Below, one piece after another: positions 46,684-58,848 of a stretch of 64,000 bases of DNA. The notes beneath the pieces are model-generated. The model ran no database searches, was not told where the DNA came from, and saw only the letters and a program-made list of their open reading frames with translations. The stretch is from positions 1,173,501-1,237,500 of the forward strand of contig CALNXK010000128.1 of the NCBI GenBank assembly GCA_942486035.1, given 5' to 3'. Within the stretch, counting starts at the first letter, position 1; each line of letters starts with the position of its first letter. The translations under genes were made by a program, and so were the position numbers. The DNA comes from Porites lobata. Lineage: Eukaryota > Cnidaria > Anthozoa > Scleractinia > Poritidae.

Positions 46684-49600
46684 ATGATGCCTTTTCTAGT
46701 AGTAATTGCTGTTGCTCTTACTTTATACAGCGGAATACGAGGTAAGTTGAATATAATGTAACTTGCAGCAAGTCGCCTTTTTCTTACGTTTTACAAATAT
46801 CACAAGGAATAATATGAACACAGTGCGTTGTGACTGAAGCCCTGTTAGTCCTGTTAAAGTAAAATTCCATCAAGCGACATGGTCTTAAACAGCCGGCAAC
46901 GTAGGATGGAGAAAATGGTGATAAACGACTTCGGCAGGGACATAGCTTCCTCCTCAAAACGCGCAACGGCGGCAGGTTTGGTGATATTTAGATTTGAAAC
47001 ATACGTACCCCTCCTCACCCTCCCCCCACCCACTGGTTAATCGACCGCCCTTTACTGTCGACTTTTCGGGGTGTGGATCGTACCCGAGACTACCAGTCTA
47101 TCGCCTTCTCAACAAGAACTGACAGACAGCAAACATATTATTCGTTGGTAGCGTGCAAACAACTGAGGGGAGGTGAACTTAGGCCGTCGGCGTAAAAGCC
47201 TGGGGGTAGCCTTAATGGGGAGTCTGGATCGCCGAATGGATTCTCAAAACACCGAGGATAAGAACTGACAGACATTGCAAATTTTATATTTAAACGGTAG
47301 ATTGGTAACGTGCAAACAACTGTTCGGGGAGGTGAACTGATCCGTTTATAGGGATCTCAGAAAATTTCAGCTAGGAAAAGGCTCGGGGCTAAGTGGGGGG
47401 TAAATATCCGTTTAAAATGGGTAATTATACCATTTTGTAGATGTTAAAAGGCTAAGGCAGGGGATTTTACCGCAAATGGATGGTTCTCAAATCGTCTTCC
47501 GAACAGATATTTTCCCGAATGGATTGACTATAATGGGGTCGCATTTTCAATAGAGTTGCTAGAATGGGGTCGCACATTTTCGAATTTTGGGCGGTAAGAC
47601 ACTAGTTCTTCATATTTACGGTTAGCAAACGTACCAGAGTGTTTGCACTGCAGATGAAAAGTAAAGTGTTCTTCATTCAAAACGACGGTCTGCCACTAAC
47701 TAGGACATCTAAGTACCAGGGCTCCTTTAGGTTCAGTAGGACCAGGTTCAGGTTCAGGTTCCTTCAATGGGACCGTTGGGATAAAAGCAATGCCACGTAG
47801 AATTTCAAAAGGTAAAACAAGTGACAAAATTTGCCAATACGAGTAACGGCGTTCGCGTTTGTTTATTCTCTCAAAACGAGACTAAATGTACAGTTCGAGT
47901 TTCGACAGGTTTTACATCCTTAGTACTTGCTGTGAGGACATCTACGTTCGTTACTGCATGTAAAAAAAGTAACAATGATAGTTTGTCATTATTGTTTTAA
48001 AGATGAAAAGTTTTTCATTCTTTGTTGTCTACAATAAACAAACTTGAAGCGATTTCTTGCATTGGAAAATTTTACCACTTGTTTTCCCCTTAAAAACCAC
48101 GTGACACGCTTAAGAGCGTGTGCAAAGATGGCTGGCATCGTGATTAAGGTCTATTAAAGCGGGCCCATGGTGGTTCCGCTCACAGGGTTGTCATGGTTAC
48201 GCTCCGCTCTCGCTTGGGGCTCCAAAAGTTTGTTCAGTTAACTTTTCTACACCTATCTAGTGGCAATGGGTCATTATACGTTTCCACCTAAGCCAACATT
48301 AGCACTTACTTCTCACTTAGAGCAAAATGTTGGCTTAGGGGAGGGGTAGGAAGGCAGTTTGCCAGAAAAGTATAATCTTTAGGATCCCTATTTGGCTTGT
48401 TTTTTAAATAGCTGGAGCTGGTGTTAAGGTGACTGTTGACTGTGATCTGGACCAGATGAGTGTACACATACCGAAAACCTTGATTCCAGGCTTCCAACTG
48501 GCAGACTTACTGCTCTTAGATCCAAACTGTGAGCCAGTGAAAAGCGAGAACAGTAGTCACATGACCGTAACAACGCCTCTGACTGACTGTGGCACCGAGA
48601 TGCAACACACGAAAGAAAATGTCATTTATAGAAATGTTATTGAGGATGGATATGCAAGGAATGCAATAGTCGGCCGACTACAGGTTTGTTTGTGTGCTCA
48701 ATAGCTTTGTAACTTCTTGTGAGGTGTAGGATGAAGAGATTTAGCACAAGCAGCCATTGGAGGGGGGGAGGGGTAGGGGCAGACGAAAGGGAGGAGGGAG
48801 ACCCAGTAGGCAAAGCCCTAGCCGCGAGAGTTTCCTTCCTTTTTTCTAATAGAGAGCTTAAGCAGCTACGTTTTTAAGCGACGCACGTCAACCGGAAGTG
48901 AGCTTTTTTCCCTTTTAATACGCCTTGCATGGCTAAATGTCTTTACTCTTATAGAGACGATTTGCCCAAAAATTTTTCCAAAATCACGGCTCAAGAGTGC
49001 AAAAAGTACACTTCCGTGCGTCGCTCAAAAACGTGGCTAGCCTGCGAGCAAGCTCTCTTAATTGGGCGAGCGAAGCGATACTCGCAGACTAAAACGTCGC
49101 TGCTTAAATTTCCTCACTTCCCTAAAATAGGGAAAACGTCCTCAAGCAAGACTAATCTACTGATCCGCGACTCGTGAGAATCGCGAGAGGAGAGAAAGAA
49201 GGAGAGGTTCTCTTCAATTCCCCCCCTCAGTGCTTCTCTTCTCTTACTGCTAATTTGCATAATCATCAATGAGCTCGCATGCCCCCACTGATCTGGAGAA
49301 AGAGGACGACTGCTAGGAGTCTAACAAAGCCTAATAACGCTGATCCATGTCTCTTACTCTTCCTTAGGTTTTGGAGATTCCATTCGAGTGTGTTTATCTA
49401 AACCAGGCAGAGGCCTCTCTCGTCCAAATGAATGTTGAGCAAACCAAGGCTATTGCTTTAGCACCTGAAGAAGGCTCAGGAATGTTCGCTCTTAAAATAG
49501 ATATATTTAAGGTAAGGGCCTTAAATTATGCTTAGGCCTTCATTGAAATTTCTTCGCCGTAATGTCGTACCCACATCTCTTGTCGACGGATTCTTCAACA

Positions 49601-52600
49601 AGAGATCAGAAGCCTGTTTCTCGAAAGTCCCGATAACTTTTACTTTTCTGGCCTGGAAAGCGGTTTTGTGTTTGTTGTGCGTTCAAGATCAAACTTTAAA
49701 TAACTTTGAGAATAATACAATGAAACTATCAGAAAACGAAGCAATTTTGACTGGTTTGTGGGCTAGCAACTGTGCTACTATTCAACAAGTTTTGATTTTA
49801 AAATTTGCCTTCAGGCCCGAAAAGTTTCCGGGTCTGTCGAGAAACGGGCCGCTGGTTTACGAGTTTATGTTCACAGCTCATGGGATGAATTATTGCTATT
49901 TACAATAACAACAACAATCTTTTTATTAACACTATTCAGGTACGAAGAAGAAGAAAAAACATGAGAATGCAAGAAACTATAGAAAATAAAATGATAGAAA
50001 TTATATAACTATATTTACAATTTTTGAATCAGTGTGCAACAGCCAAAGTAGCAAAGCTTTCGAGTTCGCTGCTGCTTATTTACAAGTAAAGAAAGGAACA
50101 AAGGAAAGAAATAGTACTGATAGATTAAACTTATTCACATAATTCGTTCTCCTCGCTTCCTTTCTTATGTAAACATTTGCAAGAGCGGAGCTCTTGAAAA
50201 CGTGGCCGACACCATTAGCTAATTAATTCACCCAAATTTTCAAAAGTTAAAAATTTTAAAAAGTTGACAATCTTAATAGGCCATTTCTGTGTTCCGAGTT
50301 GAAAGCTATTTAAGAGGACATAATTGCTTGGAAGACATTTACATCAAAATTCAAGAAAAATGATTGGGCACAAATTGCATAACTACCTCGTGTAGCCAGC
50401 CCATATACCTGTGTTACCGGGCCTAAATATTTGGTTTGATCACTGTACTACTTGTAGTAAATTATGCGTTGTTGAGGTTATCTAAAAAGCTTATTAAAAG
50501 AGCTCAAAGTGTTGGTGAGGTTAGTGCGTACTTGTCAAGAGTACAATTTTCTGGATATGTGGAAATGAAAGTCAGCCAGGCCTGAACTAGTCGAAATGCT
50601 GGCTACGCTCCTGTAATATACACGTGCAGAAATGCAGACATGATTCTGAAATCTACAACTACCAGCGGATTCAACTTTCGAATAATAAATGCATTAACGG
50701 AATCTTGGGGTAGGATTGACCTGGCTTGACTGTAAGAATTGTCATTTATAGAGTGAAGACTATGCCGAGGAATACTTGAGTTTCCCAATAGTGGTGACAT
50801 TGCAACAGCGTCTTTATTTACAAGTATCAGTAGACACACCCGACACGCGGTTAGGAATCACTGCTGACACGTGCTATGCCACACCCATCAACAGCATCTC
50901 AAAGAAAGAAAAACATGACATCATTCTCAATGGGTAGGTATGGTTTTGCCGCTTAATTTTTAAATTTTGTTACAGGCGTGCTCTGTCATATGTGACCAGT
51001 AACACTGAGATTTGAATAAAATAGAAGTCTCCCTGGAAGCACTTTGAAGGTCATTAATTAACAGGGAAATATCTGAAGTAGTATTTTGCGGATGTGCAAC
51101 ATGTGAGGCTAAGCCTCAGTTGATCTGGCGGACTGAAACTTTTAAATAATTAAAAACTAATAAAAGTAGTTCTCTTCTAGTGAATACAGCAAAAAAATAT
51201 CACGCGTTTATTTATAGCTTTCAACCTTTCCTGCGTACCCGGGCCTTCACAATATTCTAGATATGATAATTTAAAAGGGACGTTTTCAACATCTTTCTCG
51301 GTCCATCCTTCTTTCCAATCAGTCATCGTTGACCACAGACTGTTGCTAAGAATAAGATACTCGAAATTAGATGAGGGAAATGCTATTTTTTCATGACGCA
51401 GGACCAAGTCTTAGTAACCTGGTCGCCATACTCTTAGCGTACATGGGTAGGTGTCTAGTCCAAAACAACAGCCCACCCCACTTCACCCCTAAATTCCTTG
51501 AACAACGCTCTTTAACCACTCCACCCCTATCTCCCCTGTCCAAGGCCCCTTACATCGATGACTTCTCTGAACAAGGTTACGTTTGACTTTTGATTGTGAC
51601 AAGAAAAAAATGATTAAGAATTTTTTTTCGTTTCAAACAACTTCATTTATTTTACAAAAGGTGCCCGACAGATGAGACCGTCAAGTTCTATGGTGCTCCC
51701 GCAACAGCGCGACGGTTCAGTTTTACGGCATTTCAGTTTATCAATGGTCCTGTTGAGCCATACCTTTACGTACATTGTGACGTTAAACTGTGTAATTTAA
51801 CAGACTCCAAGCCCAGTTGCATGAAGGAATGCAATGACAAGTTAGAAAGTAGGCAGAGAAGGGAGGTGAAAACAGATATTTATGACCTGGAGCGAGGTCC
51901 AATTATCATTTTAAGAGAAAAGGAATACAGCTTAGAAAATGACGCTGAAAATGAGGAAATGGGGGAAAAAAGAGGTAATTGAAACCCTTTTTTTCTATTT
52001 TATCGTGAAATTATAGTGCTAAAAAGCTAATAAGGCACAGTTTAACATCGCTCAAAATTTGTTGCTTAATAAACGACGTGTTTAGTGTTCAACACATTGC
52101 CAGTTGTTGCACGTAAAAGAGCCCATATTATTCTCGTTCAACAAAATGGTCTGTTTCAGCATTCAACATGGAAAGCTATGAGAGCTGCAACATCTGTTGA
52201 TCAGCAAAAGTTGAAACTTATGTTATTCTCAGTGTTATTGGAAAAGGCTGCTAATATAAATTGAAAAGCGATATTTACTCCTGACTTTTAGAGTCTTTGG
52301 CTTAACATGCAAAAATCAACTAAGCCTCAAACCTCAGATGCGCGACTCAGCCTCACGCTAAGGCCACAGATTCAAGTTTTCCCTTTTCACTGCAAGAATA
52401 TTCACCTCAAAATCACATCTTTTTGCATGGGCAGTCCTTTATTTGATTTAAACGACTCTCTAATGCTTAATTTAGGACTGGCATCCAGTGCAATATTGCC
52501 TTTAGAATTGCTTCTTTCTACCCTATCTATATCTTTTCGTTTTAGATCCTTCGTCTTCAAGAATAACCCCCTGGTTGCTTGTTGTTATGGGGATCATGTG

Positions 52601-52718
52601 TGCTATTTGTTTTGGTGCTGTAATACACACTGTAATGGAAGTCAAACGAGCAAGAAAAGCTTCAGATTCTAAGAAGGACCTATTATGTAGCCTCTCGCCG
52701 CCCTGCTCCGGAGAATAA
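46684..52718 (+). CDS. ZP-domain type I membrane protein with furin site (six exons)
   Basis: Exons 46684-46741, 48412-48683, 49368-49511, 50752-50933, 51661-51974 and 52546-52718; phases agree throughout and give 380 aa. A signal peptide (MMPFLVVIAVAL) is followed by a ZP domain over about residues 24-276. ZP-N has VDCDLDQMSVHIPK, LLLLDPNCEP and PLTDCG. The linker/ZP-C half has IPFECVY, LYLQVSVD, CYATP, GCPTDETVKFY and FTAFQFINGP...YLYVHCDVKLC. RQRR at residues 283-286 is the consensus furin cleavage site that normally releases ZP proteins for polymerisation. The TM helix is at about 333-353 with a short basic tail. ZP proteins form extracellular filaments and matrices; there is no other module here, so its specific role is open. 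The last codons may come from an adjoining repeat. Confidence 0.9.
46742..48411 (+). other. ZP gene intron 1
   Basis: Phase 1, 1,670 bp. It holds two copies of a ~173-bp direct repeat (about 47,100-47,340), recognisable by AAGAACTGACAGACA and CGTGCAAACAACTG...GGGGAGGTGAACT. A GGTTCAGGTTCAGG microsatellite is near 47,745. Confidence 0.65.
48850..49122. mobile_element. ~273-bp TIR element in ZP intron 2, itself interrupted
   Basis: AGAGCTTAAGCAGCTACGTTTTTAAGCGACGCACG at the left is mirrored by CGTGCGTCGCTCAAAAACGT and AACGTCGCTGCTTAAATTTCC at the right. The right arm is broken by a ~60-bp insert at about 49,031-49,090, beginning GGCTAGCCTGCGAGCAAGC and ending GATACTCGCAGACT. Confidence 0.6.
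49611..49850. mobile_element. 240-bp MITE in ZP intron 3
   Basis: AGCCTGTTTCTCGAAAGTCC at the left is mirrored by GTCTGTCGAGAAACGGGCC at the right; the inner AACTTTTACTTTTCTGGCCTG is mirrored by TTCAGGCCCGAAAAGTTTCC. The 126-codon plus-strand open frame covering it is not a gene. Confidence 0.7.
49851..52545 (+). other. Remaining introns 3-5 of the ZP gene
   Basis: Apart from exons at 50,752-50,933 and 51,661-51,974 these intervals are AT-rich noncoding DNA. No additional exon is needed, because the ZP domain is continuous across the joined exons. Confidence 0.55.
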
Positions 52719-52820
52719 CGCTTCGCTCTTGTGGCAGAATTTCTGAAGAAAAAGTAACATGATGAGATTTGAGAAAACAGCCGACATTTCGCGATACCAC
52801 CATTGGTTTAACCACTGAAT

Positions 52821-52989
52821 GACGTCTGAGGACCGAGCGCAGAAATCCATACTGATGACGCGCAATTACCCAGTTCTGGCTAGTACTTCTAATTGGTTGA
52901 AAATTTGCTTCATTCAATCAGGAGCACTACCCAGATCTAGGTAGTGACACGTCATCAGTATGGAATGTCTGCGATCGTTCTTCAGACGG
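52821..52989. mobile_element. ~169-bp palindromic MITE just after the ZP stop codon
   Basis: GACGTCTGAGGACCGAGCGC at the left is mirrored by GATCGTTCTTCAGACGGC at the right. CCATACTGATGACG and ACCCAG(T/A)TCTGG lie inside the left arm, with their complements (CGTCATCAGTATGG) in the right arm. It falls in the probable 3' UTR of the ZP gene. Confidence 0.65.
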
Positions 52990-53247
52990 CTTGGAATCCA
53001 GAATCCATGATCATGCTAAAAACCGTCATTGTCTATGTATAGCTAACAGATCCTTTTCGCACTCAACTCTGAAATTATTCATGCAAAACAAGAAACTGCA
53101 AAAAATCTTTAACAAAGTGCTGAATTTAATCTTTTTTAATGGTTATACATTTACAGAAAACATTTCAGGGATGAAGTGCAGAGACTTCAAATTACTTTAT
53201 TTAATGTTATTATTTACTTTTATATAGAATAATTATCTCTAAACTTA

Positions 53248-54222
53248 TTTTTCAATCGCCTTAAAAGTGTTTTTTTCTTTGTCCGATCGCTATAAAATTT
53301 TCACCAGTAACTGGCTATGGATTGAAATTTGTGAAAATGTAGTTTTAAGTAAAATCGATATTACAATGACGACAATAAACAAAAAACTTTGAAATTGATA
53401 AAAGCCGAATTTTGGGTGATCTAGACCAGCTACTGAAAATCCAACACTAGGAATTTAAAGTTTGGTGTTTAGCAAACAATCTCCCTAAGAAGTAAAAAAT
53501 TCTGTATGTTTCAATTCGACAAAAACGAAAATATATTTCAAACCTTAAATTTTCAATAGCCGTGATAGATTATTTAATAAAAACGTTATAAATGACTCAA
53601 ATTATTTTTAAGTAGCATCAGAATGCTGCTTAATATCATATTTTGATGCTACGAAATATTGGTGTATTTTTCTTCTTGTGATCTTGAAAACTAACCCGTT
53701 CTCTCACCACCTGTATAAGTGCAACTTCATTCAAAATTTGGTCTTTTAGCGCTTTTTTGCCGAATATCTCTGAAACGACTCAAACGAATTTTTTTAAAAT
53801 CTCTTCACATAATCTTCATAATGTATATAATAATCTCTGAAACTTTCATTAAGATTGATTCACTGCAACACCTTGAAATTTCGAGACAAACCTATCCTAC
53901 GAACCCGTCAAAAATCTGCGTTAAAACATTCACTGCTTTGACGTTATGCTAATTTTTCCAAAATAGTGTGCACTATACATACGTCCACGACTAGTACATT
54001 TTAGTTTGAATTTATCGTATCTTTTGAATGTAAAACATTGACAATATTCACGCTGAAATGTACTAACCATGGATATATATATTGTTTTGTTCATTGTTGT
54101 CATAGTAATATCGATTTTACTAAAACCTACATTTTGACAAATTTCAATCTATATAAAATCATTGGTGAAAATTTTATCGCGATCAGACAAGGATAAAATC
54201 ACTTTTAAAGCGATTGAAAATA
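53248..54222. mobile_element. ~975-bp element with ~120-bp inverted arms
   Basis: TTTTTCAATCGCCTTAAAAG...CCGATCGCTATAAAATTTTC...AAAATCGATATTAC at the left (to about 53,370) is mirrored by GTAATATCGATTTTAC...TTTTATCGCGATCAG...CTTTTAAAGCGATTGAAAA at the right (from about 54,105). No transposase frame was found. The right end lies about 45 bp below the GPCR stop codon, so the GPCR 3' UTR probably runs into it. Confidence 0.7.
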
Positions 54223-54266
54223 TCGGTGTGGCCTCTGAAAAACTATATCGAAACACCTTAAGTAAG

Positions 54267-55292
54267 TTATCGGTTACAAGACATTCCTTTCATCTCTATT
54301 TCACCTCTGTGACGCTGTTTGGGTAAAAGACAGTTAACTAAAACTTTTAATCCTTTCCGATACCTTTCATTTAATATTATATAAACCCACGGGTTTAAAG
54401 AAGCATTTGAATAAAACAAGAATTTCGCGGCTTTAAATAGTTTTCTCGTTGCACATGTCGCTAGCCCATCCCACAAAAAATAATGAACAAGTCCTAAAAT
54501 AGTTATTGGAAAAATGCACAAGATGAACAGAAAGACAATGATCAATATCTTGTTGACAATGGCTCTGTTTTCTTTCTGCCTCTGTCGCCTTATTCTTGAT
54601 GTTCCATTTTCAGTAGGATCTTTTTTCTTTAGTTCTATAACTATCAGTGCATATAAAGTTAGAATCACAATTAGGGGAAAGAAAATTAAAAAGATGGAAA
54701 CGAAAAGAAAGTATCGTTCTTGTGTATGCTCTTCAAACTTCGGTGCCCAGCAAAAAGTGCAAGACCACTTTTGGCCTGTCTTTACCAGCCGCGCGGTATA
54801 GAAATAAGTTCCGTGTAGACCCATTGCCACCATCCAAATAACCACAATTATTACCTTACAGACCTTGGATGTAATAACTGGAGGACGGAATGGAAAGACG
54901 ACTCCCTGATATCTGTCAACTGCTATGGCTACCAGGCTTTGTATAGATACTGCCGTTGAAATGTCTTGGAGAAAGTAGACCAGCTTACATGATATTGAAC
55001 CTGCTAAGCCATCGAGAAGCCATATCTTTGAACCAGCAAAAATTTGCGCGAGTTCTCGTGGTACTGCGAAGGCAGAGATTAATAGATCAGAAGCGGCCAT
55101 GTTCGCGATCAGGTAATTCGTTGTCGTCCGCATCCTTTTGTTTTTTGACACGATTGCAATTACAGCTAAGTTTCCAAGCAGCGAAGTTAACATGATCGAC
55201 GAGTAAGCGACTATTTTGATGCATTTCAACAAAGTCGAGGCCTGCGGGCAGATCTTCTCCGACGTCGAGTTGGTGTAATTTTGGTATTCCAT
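54267..55292 (-). CDS. Rhodopsin-family (class A) GPCR, intronless
   Basis: One uninterrupted frame of 341 aa from the Met in a strong context (GTCATGG); an in-frame upstream Met at 55,367 would add 25 residues but has a poor context. The N-terminus carries NYT and NST glycosylation sequons. TM1 has GN, TM2 the LIANMAASDLL motif, and TM3 starts at the disulfide cysteine (SISCK) and ends DRYQ. Loop 2 has CTFC, TM6 has FPIT where most receptors have CWxP, and TM7 has NPWVY (NPxxY). A basic RIRRQRQKEN segment precedes TM6. It acts at the plasma membrane through G proteins. The ligand is unknown. General resemblance is to peptide receptors, but the altered TM6 motif makes assignment unsafe. Intronless class A receptors are common in cnidarians. 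Confidence 0.92.
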   Translation of the reverse strand: MEYQNYTNSTSEKICPQASTLLKCIKIVAYSSIMLTSLLGNLAVIAIVSKNKRMRTTTNYLIANMAASDLLISAFAVPRELAQIFAGSKIWLLDGLAGSISCKLVYFLQDISTAVSIQSLVAIAVDRYQGVVFPFRPPVITSKVCKVIIVVIWMVAMGLHGTYFYTARLVKTGQKWSCTFCWAPKFEEHTQERYFLFVSIFLIFFPLIVILTLYALIVIELKKKDPTENGTSRIRRQRQKENRAIVNKILIIVFLFILCIFPITILGLVHYFLWDGLATCATRKLFKAAKFLFYSNASLNPWVYIILNERYRKGLKVLVNCLLPKQRHRGEIEMKGMSCNR

Positions 55293-57600
55293 GACTGGAC
55301 GACAGACAAATAATCTCCCCTGAAGATGTTCCAAAAGTGGCAAAAAGCAAAACCAACCGTCGTACATTTATTGTTGTACAAAGACACCTGTCATATGCAA
55401 ATTTAAATCAGATTAGCTTAACACAGTAAACCATTTCGCACTTAGAGAGATTTTGCCCGTTAATCTTTTTTCTTATCACCCCCAATAACTAATTAAGTCT
55501 GTGATCAAAGAAAAAATGATGGTATTCTATATTATAACATTAGCACATTAACAAATGTCAGTCGTTAAATTGTGAGGGAAAAAAGGTCGCTGGTGAGTTT
55601 TTTGCCAGTGGATTTAATCGTCAACGTACGTAATATCTTTTTGTTCAATATGATGATGGCTGAACTTTGTTTCTGTCAAGTTGTATGTTACACTTCAGAA
55701 GATACTTCAATCTCTTTTTATCAGGGTGGTGTTGTTATGGTATCAGTATAAAGATAACCAATGAAATGGTTTCAGGATAAGTATGTAGGCAGGCACTCGC
55801 TGATCTCATATTGCTTCCAGTTAAACTTTCCATAACAAGACGAAAAAGATAATCTCTTCTAAGTGGTGTTGCCAGAAAAATGGGGTAAAGTGGAAACCTT
55901 TAACTGCTCATCTATTTGTAGCTAAAACACACATTCTATGTACCGATAAAGCTATTGTATGGATAGGATTAAACATTTTGGCACTAACCGAGAAATTTTT
56001 GTCCATCGATCTGGTTCTTTTCACAGCCATCTGAATGATTTTGTTATGTGACAGAAAGCGAGAAAGAGATTATAAAATCCAGTGGACTCATTATTCTCTT
56101 TGGATACGAATATTTTTGCTATATTTCTATATATTTTGTAGCGAAGGTGAATTTCAGAATTTGAAGTGTGAAGCGAAAAGGATGGGAGCGACATTTTTAC
56201 CAGTGATATCTCATATTATCGTTCTACTTACAGTTTTGGATTATTTCTGCTATCGGTTATTATTCACAAGATATACTTCAATTGTGTTCACCAAGGCTGT
56301 ATAAGGAATGTCACTTAATTAATAGCATTATAAAGACAACCAATGAGATAATTCCATGATAAATCAAGGCCACATATGGAAACCTAAGTGGAGCAGCTGA
56401 CTAAATAGATATTCAAAAGTAGAGTGAAAAATAGAAACTTTCCGAAGCAATACAATTTACTTATTTAAAACCACACTCTTGCTGCTATCGCCTTCAATTC
56501 CTGCGAAGACTAATGTACTCAAACTGAACATTAACAGTCACTGTCTGCTAATTAATAGTTCGGTAGAGAGCCTTCCCTTAAAGATGAGATAACTTTAAAA
56601 AAAACCGTTGAAATTGCAATACCAGAAATACTTTTCAAGATGTTAAACAACATGTAAAACGTGAGGAGCCTATTACTCTGAAAACATTTTTATATACATT
56701 TTGACTTACATTCAACATTCATGTCAGTTCGTTGCGAATTCACAGTTTTTTTCTTTTTATTAGTATAATTATTATTTTATTTCTCGTTTGGGGAGATCAC
56801 GGTTTCACTTCTCGCCCACAGCAGTCCATATTTGATTTCCAATTTTTTATTATTAACGAACTGTACGGCTTTAATAGATTTACGAGATAGAAGAATATTA
56901 GGCTTATCTGAATACGTTTTTCAACATTTATATTTCGCAGACAATTCTGGTGAGAAAGGACAGTTCCGTGCATCTGTCTTGCAAAGATTATCTGCTTCTT
57001 CCATATGCAAAACATTTATTTTTCTTACTATATTTACATTTCTTTCTTTTAGTAATAAGTAACTATTTATATTTCTCACAAAAAATGAAATTGTTATTTG
57101 TTTGATAGTCCAGTAGTAAAGAAAAGCTTATTAGAAAAACACAGTTAAAACTATCTGCAGATGCCCGAGGGAGAACTACAGGCGGCTATTAAATTTGAGG
57201 AAAATTAGGGTAGAAGTATATTTTAATTTTGGAGTAGTTCTGCCAAAAGACGCCAGGATATTGAAAGTTAAACTTCCGAAATTAATCATTTAAGACAACC
57301 TGTACTTACTTTAAAGTTTCCTAAGGAAGACTCTAGTTTATTTTTTTATCTTTTCAACTGACAATTGTAGGGATGGAGTGATAATTTATAATCCTAATTC
57401 TGAATATGTTTAGCAAGTAAGTAAAGATAATACTAGTAAATAATTAATTAAAAGCAAATTTTATAGAATATATATCTCAAGCCGATTCTTAATACGGGCA
57501 TGCATCGAAGAAGGTAATTCAAGCAAAAAAAGGCCTTTTGAAAAAGTTGGTCGTGTGATCGACTGTCTGTAAACACAAAAACAATTCTTTTTTAAAAAAA
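55293..57600. other. Intergenic, no gene seen
   Basis: AT-rich. There may be an old local duplication: AAGATAACCAATGAAATGGTTTC near 55,755 resembles AAGACAACCAATGAGATAATTCC near 56,335, with similar flanks. The plus-strand open frames here lack domains. The upstream control region of the GPCR should lie just above 55,370. Confidence 0.4.
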
Positions 57601-58172
57601 ATATCTCAAAAGTAGCAATTGCAATGGTTGCCGTAAATGAGGGGGATTTGTATTGGCTTGCGTAGGAGGGGTTTCCGTGCAGGTGCGTTGGAAACGCTGT
57701 AATGCGTAAGAGAAAGATTCTACGACAGTTTGAACATTTCAAAATCAAGATTTGAATGGGAAGCCACTGAACCGCGACTGGGGTGGCAAGAGTTGTTTTT
57801 CACTACATATCGAATACCGTAAAATTCCGAAAATAAGCCCCTCCATGTATAAGCCCCCCAAACGGGTAACGTAAAAAACCCGCCGTTAAATCGCCCCTCC
57901 AAATTTAAGCCCCCTGGGGGCTTGAAATTGGAAAATTGCCCTCAAATACCAAGTAAAACAAAGCAAAAATGGTAAATTTACATCCAACTATAAGGCTAGC
58001 CTAATCCATTTTGAGACGCAAATTTCCCTCCGTAGATAAGCCCCTTTGAATATAAGCCCCTCCAAAAATAAGCTCCTCAAAAAGGGCATTTGAAAAATAT
58101 AAGCCCCGGGGCTTAGGTTCGGATATGGTACCTTCTATTTGGAGGCCGTTGCAATCGCTACTTTTGAGATAT
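57601..58172. mobile_element. TIR element (ATATCTCAAAAGTAGC) carrying a nested element
   Basis: ATATCTCAAAAGTAGCAATTGCAATGG at 57,601 is mirrored by CCGTTGCAATCGCTACTTTTGAGATAT ending 58,172, with about three mismatches by eye. The element at 57,815-58,130 lies inside it, close to the right arm. Confidence 0.65.
57815..58130. mobile_element. Nested TACCGTA/TATGGTA element with AATAAGCCCC repeats
   Basis: The termini are TACCGTAAAATTCCGAAAAT and GGTTCGGATATGGTA, an imperfect inverted pair. The interior repeats the words (A/T)ATAAGCCCCTCC and AAGCCCC(C/T) at least six times. If the outer TA pairs are target duplications, the element is 57,817-58,128 and of TA-target type. Confidence 0.6.
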
Positions 58173-58848
58173 ATACCGCTGAAAATTTACGGGTTACCTA
58201 ATTTTTAAATGGTCTTTCAGTTCCTGCTTAAATCATTTTGTTCCAAAAGTATTGTTTTCATGTTAACAGAAAGTTGATTACGTGACCAACTATTTAATAA
58301 AGGTCTATTGACTAGTTTGATTGACAACAGAAATAATAGTCCATTTGAAAGCAAAGCCAAGGGTTTTATAACTAATTGCAAATCTTACAAAGTCAGAAGC
58401 ATCAAAAACTGAAATGTTTATTTAAGGTAAACTACGTCTAGACTACGATTGCTCAATTGATCCTGAAAAGCCCCTGTATGTCTCAATAAAGCATTTATGT
58501 ATGTTTCAATAAAGCATGTCAGTATGTATGTTTCAATAGAGGATGTATTGCTTGCTAATTATTAAAATTGAAAGAAACATACTGCAGAATAACGTTCGAA
58601 ATGGTCTACGTTACAGACAGACGGACTAAGATGAATTTAGACAAAAACCCAAGTTAGGAAGAGGAGAAGGGGAAAGCAAGGCAAAAGGAAAATTAAAGAA
58701 TTTATTGTAATAGCTAGAAACAAAACCAAATGATTCACTCCTTTGAATAAAGGGTGGCTTTAGTTTAACATAAGTCTCAGAGATTCACGCGCATGGATAA
58801 TTTGATTCGGACGAGAGGAGTGACTTGCACTGAGATCCCTGATTAGCC

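Noticed and set aside
48929..49177. 82-codon plus-strand frame in ZP intron 2
   Set aside because: It lies within the TIR element and its nested insert.
49528..49908. 126-codon plus-strand frame in a ZP intron
   Set aside because: Most of it is covered by an inverted-repeat MITE (49,611-49,850).
52669..52917. 82-codon minus-strand frame overlapping the end of the ZP gene
   Set aside because: It spans the last ZP exon and a palindromic element; it may be a dispersed repeat frame but I recognise no transposase domain.
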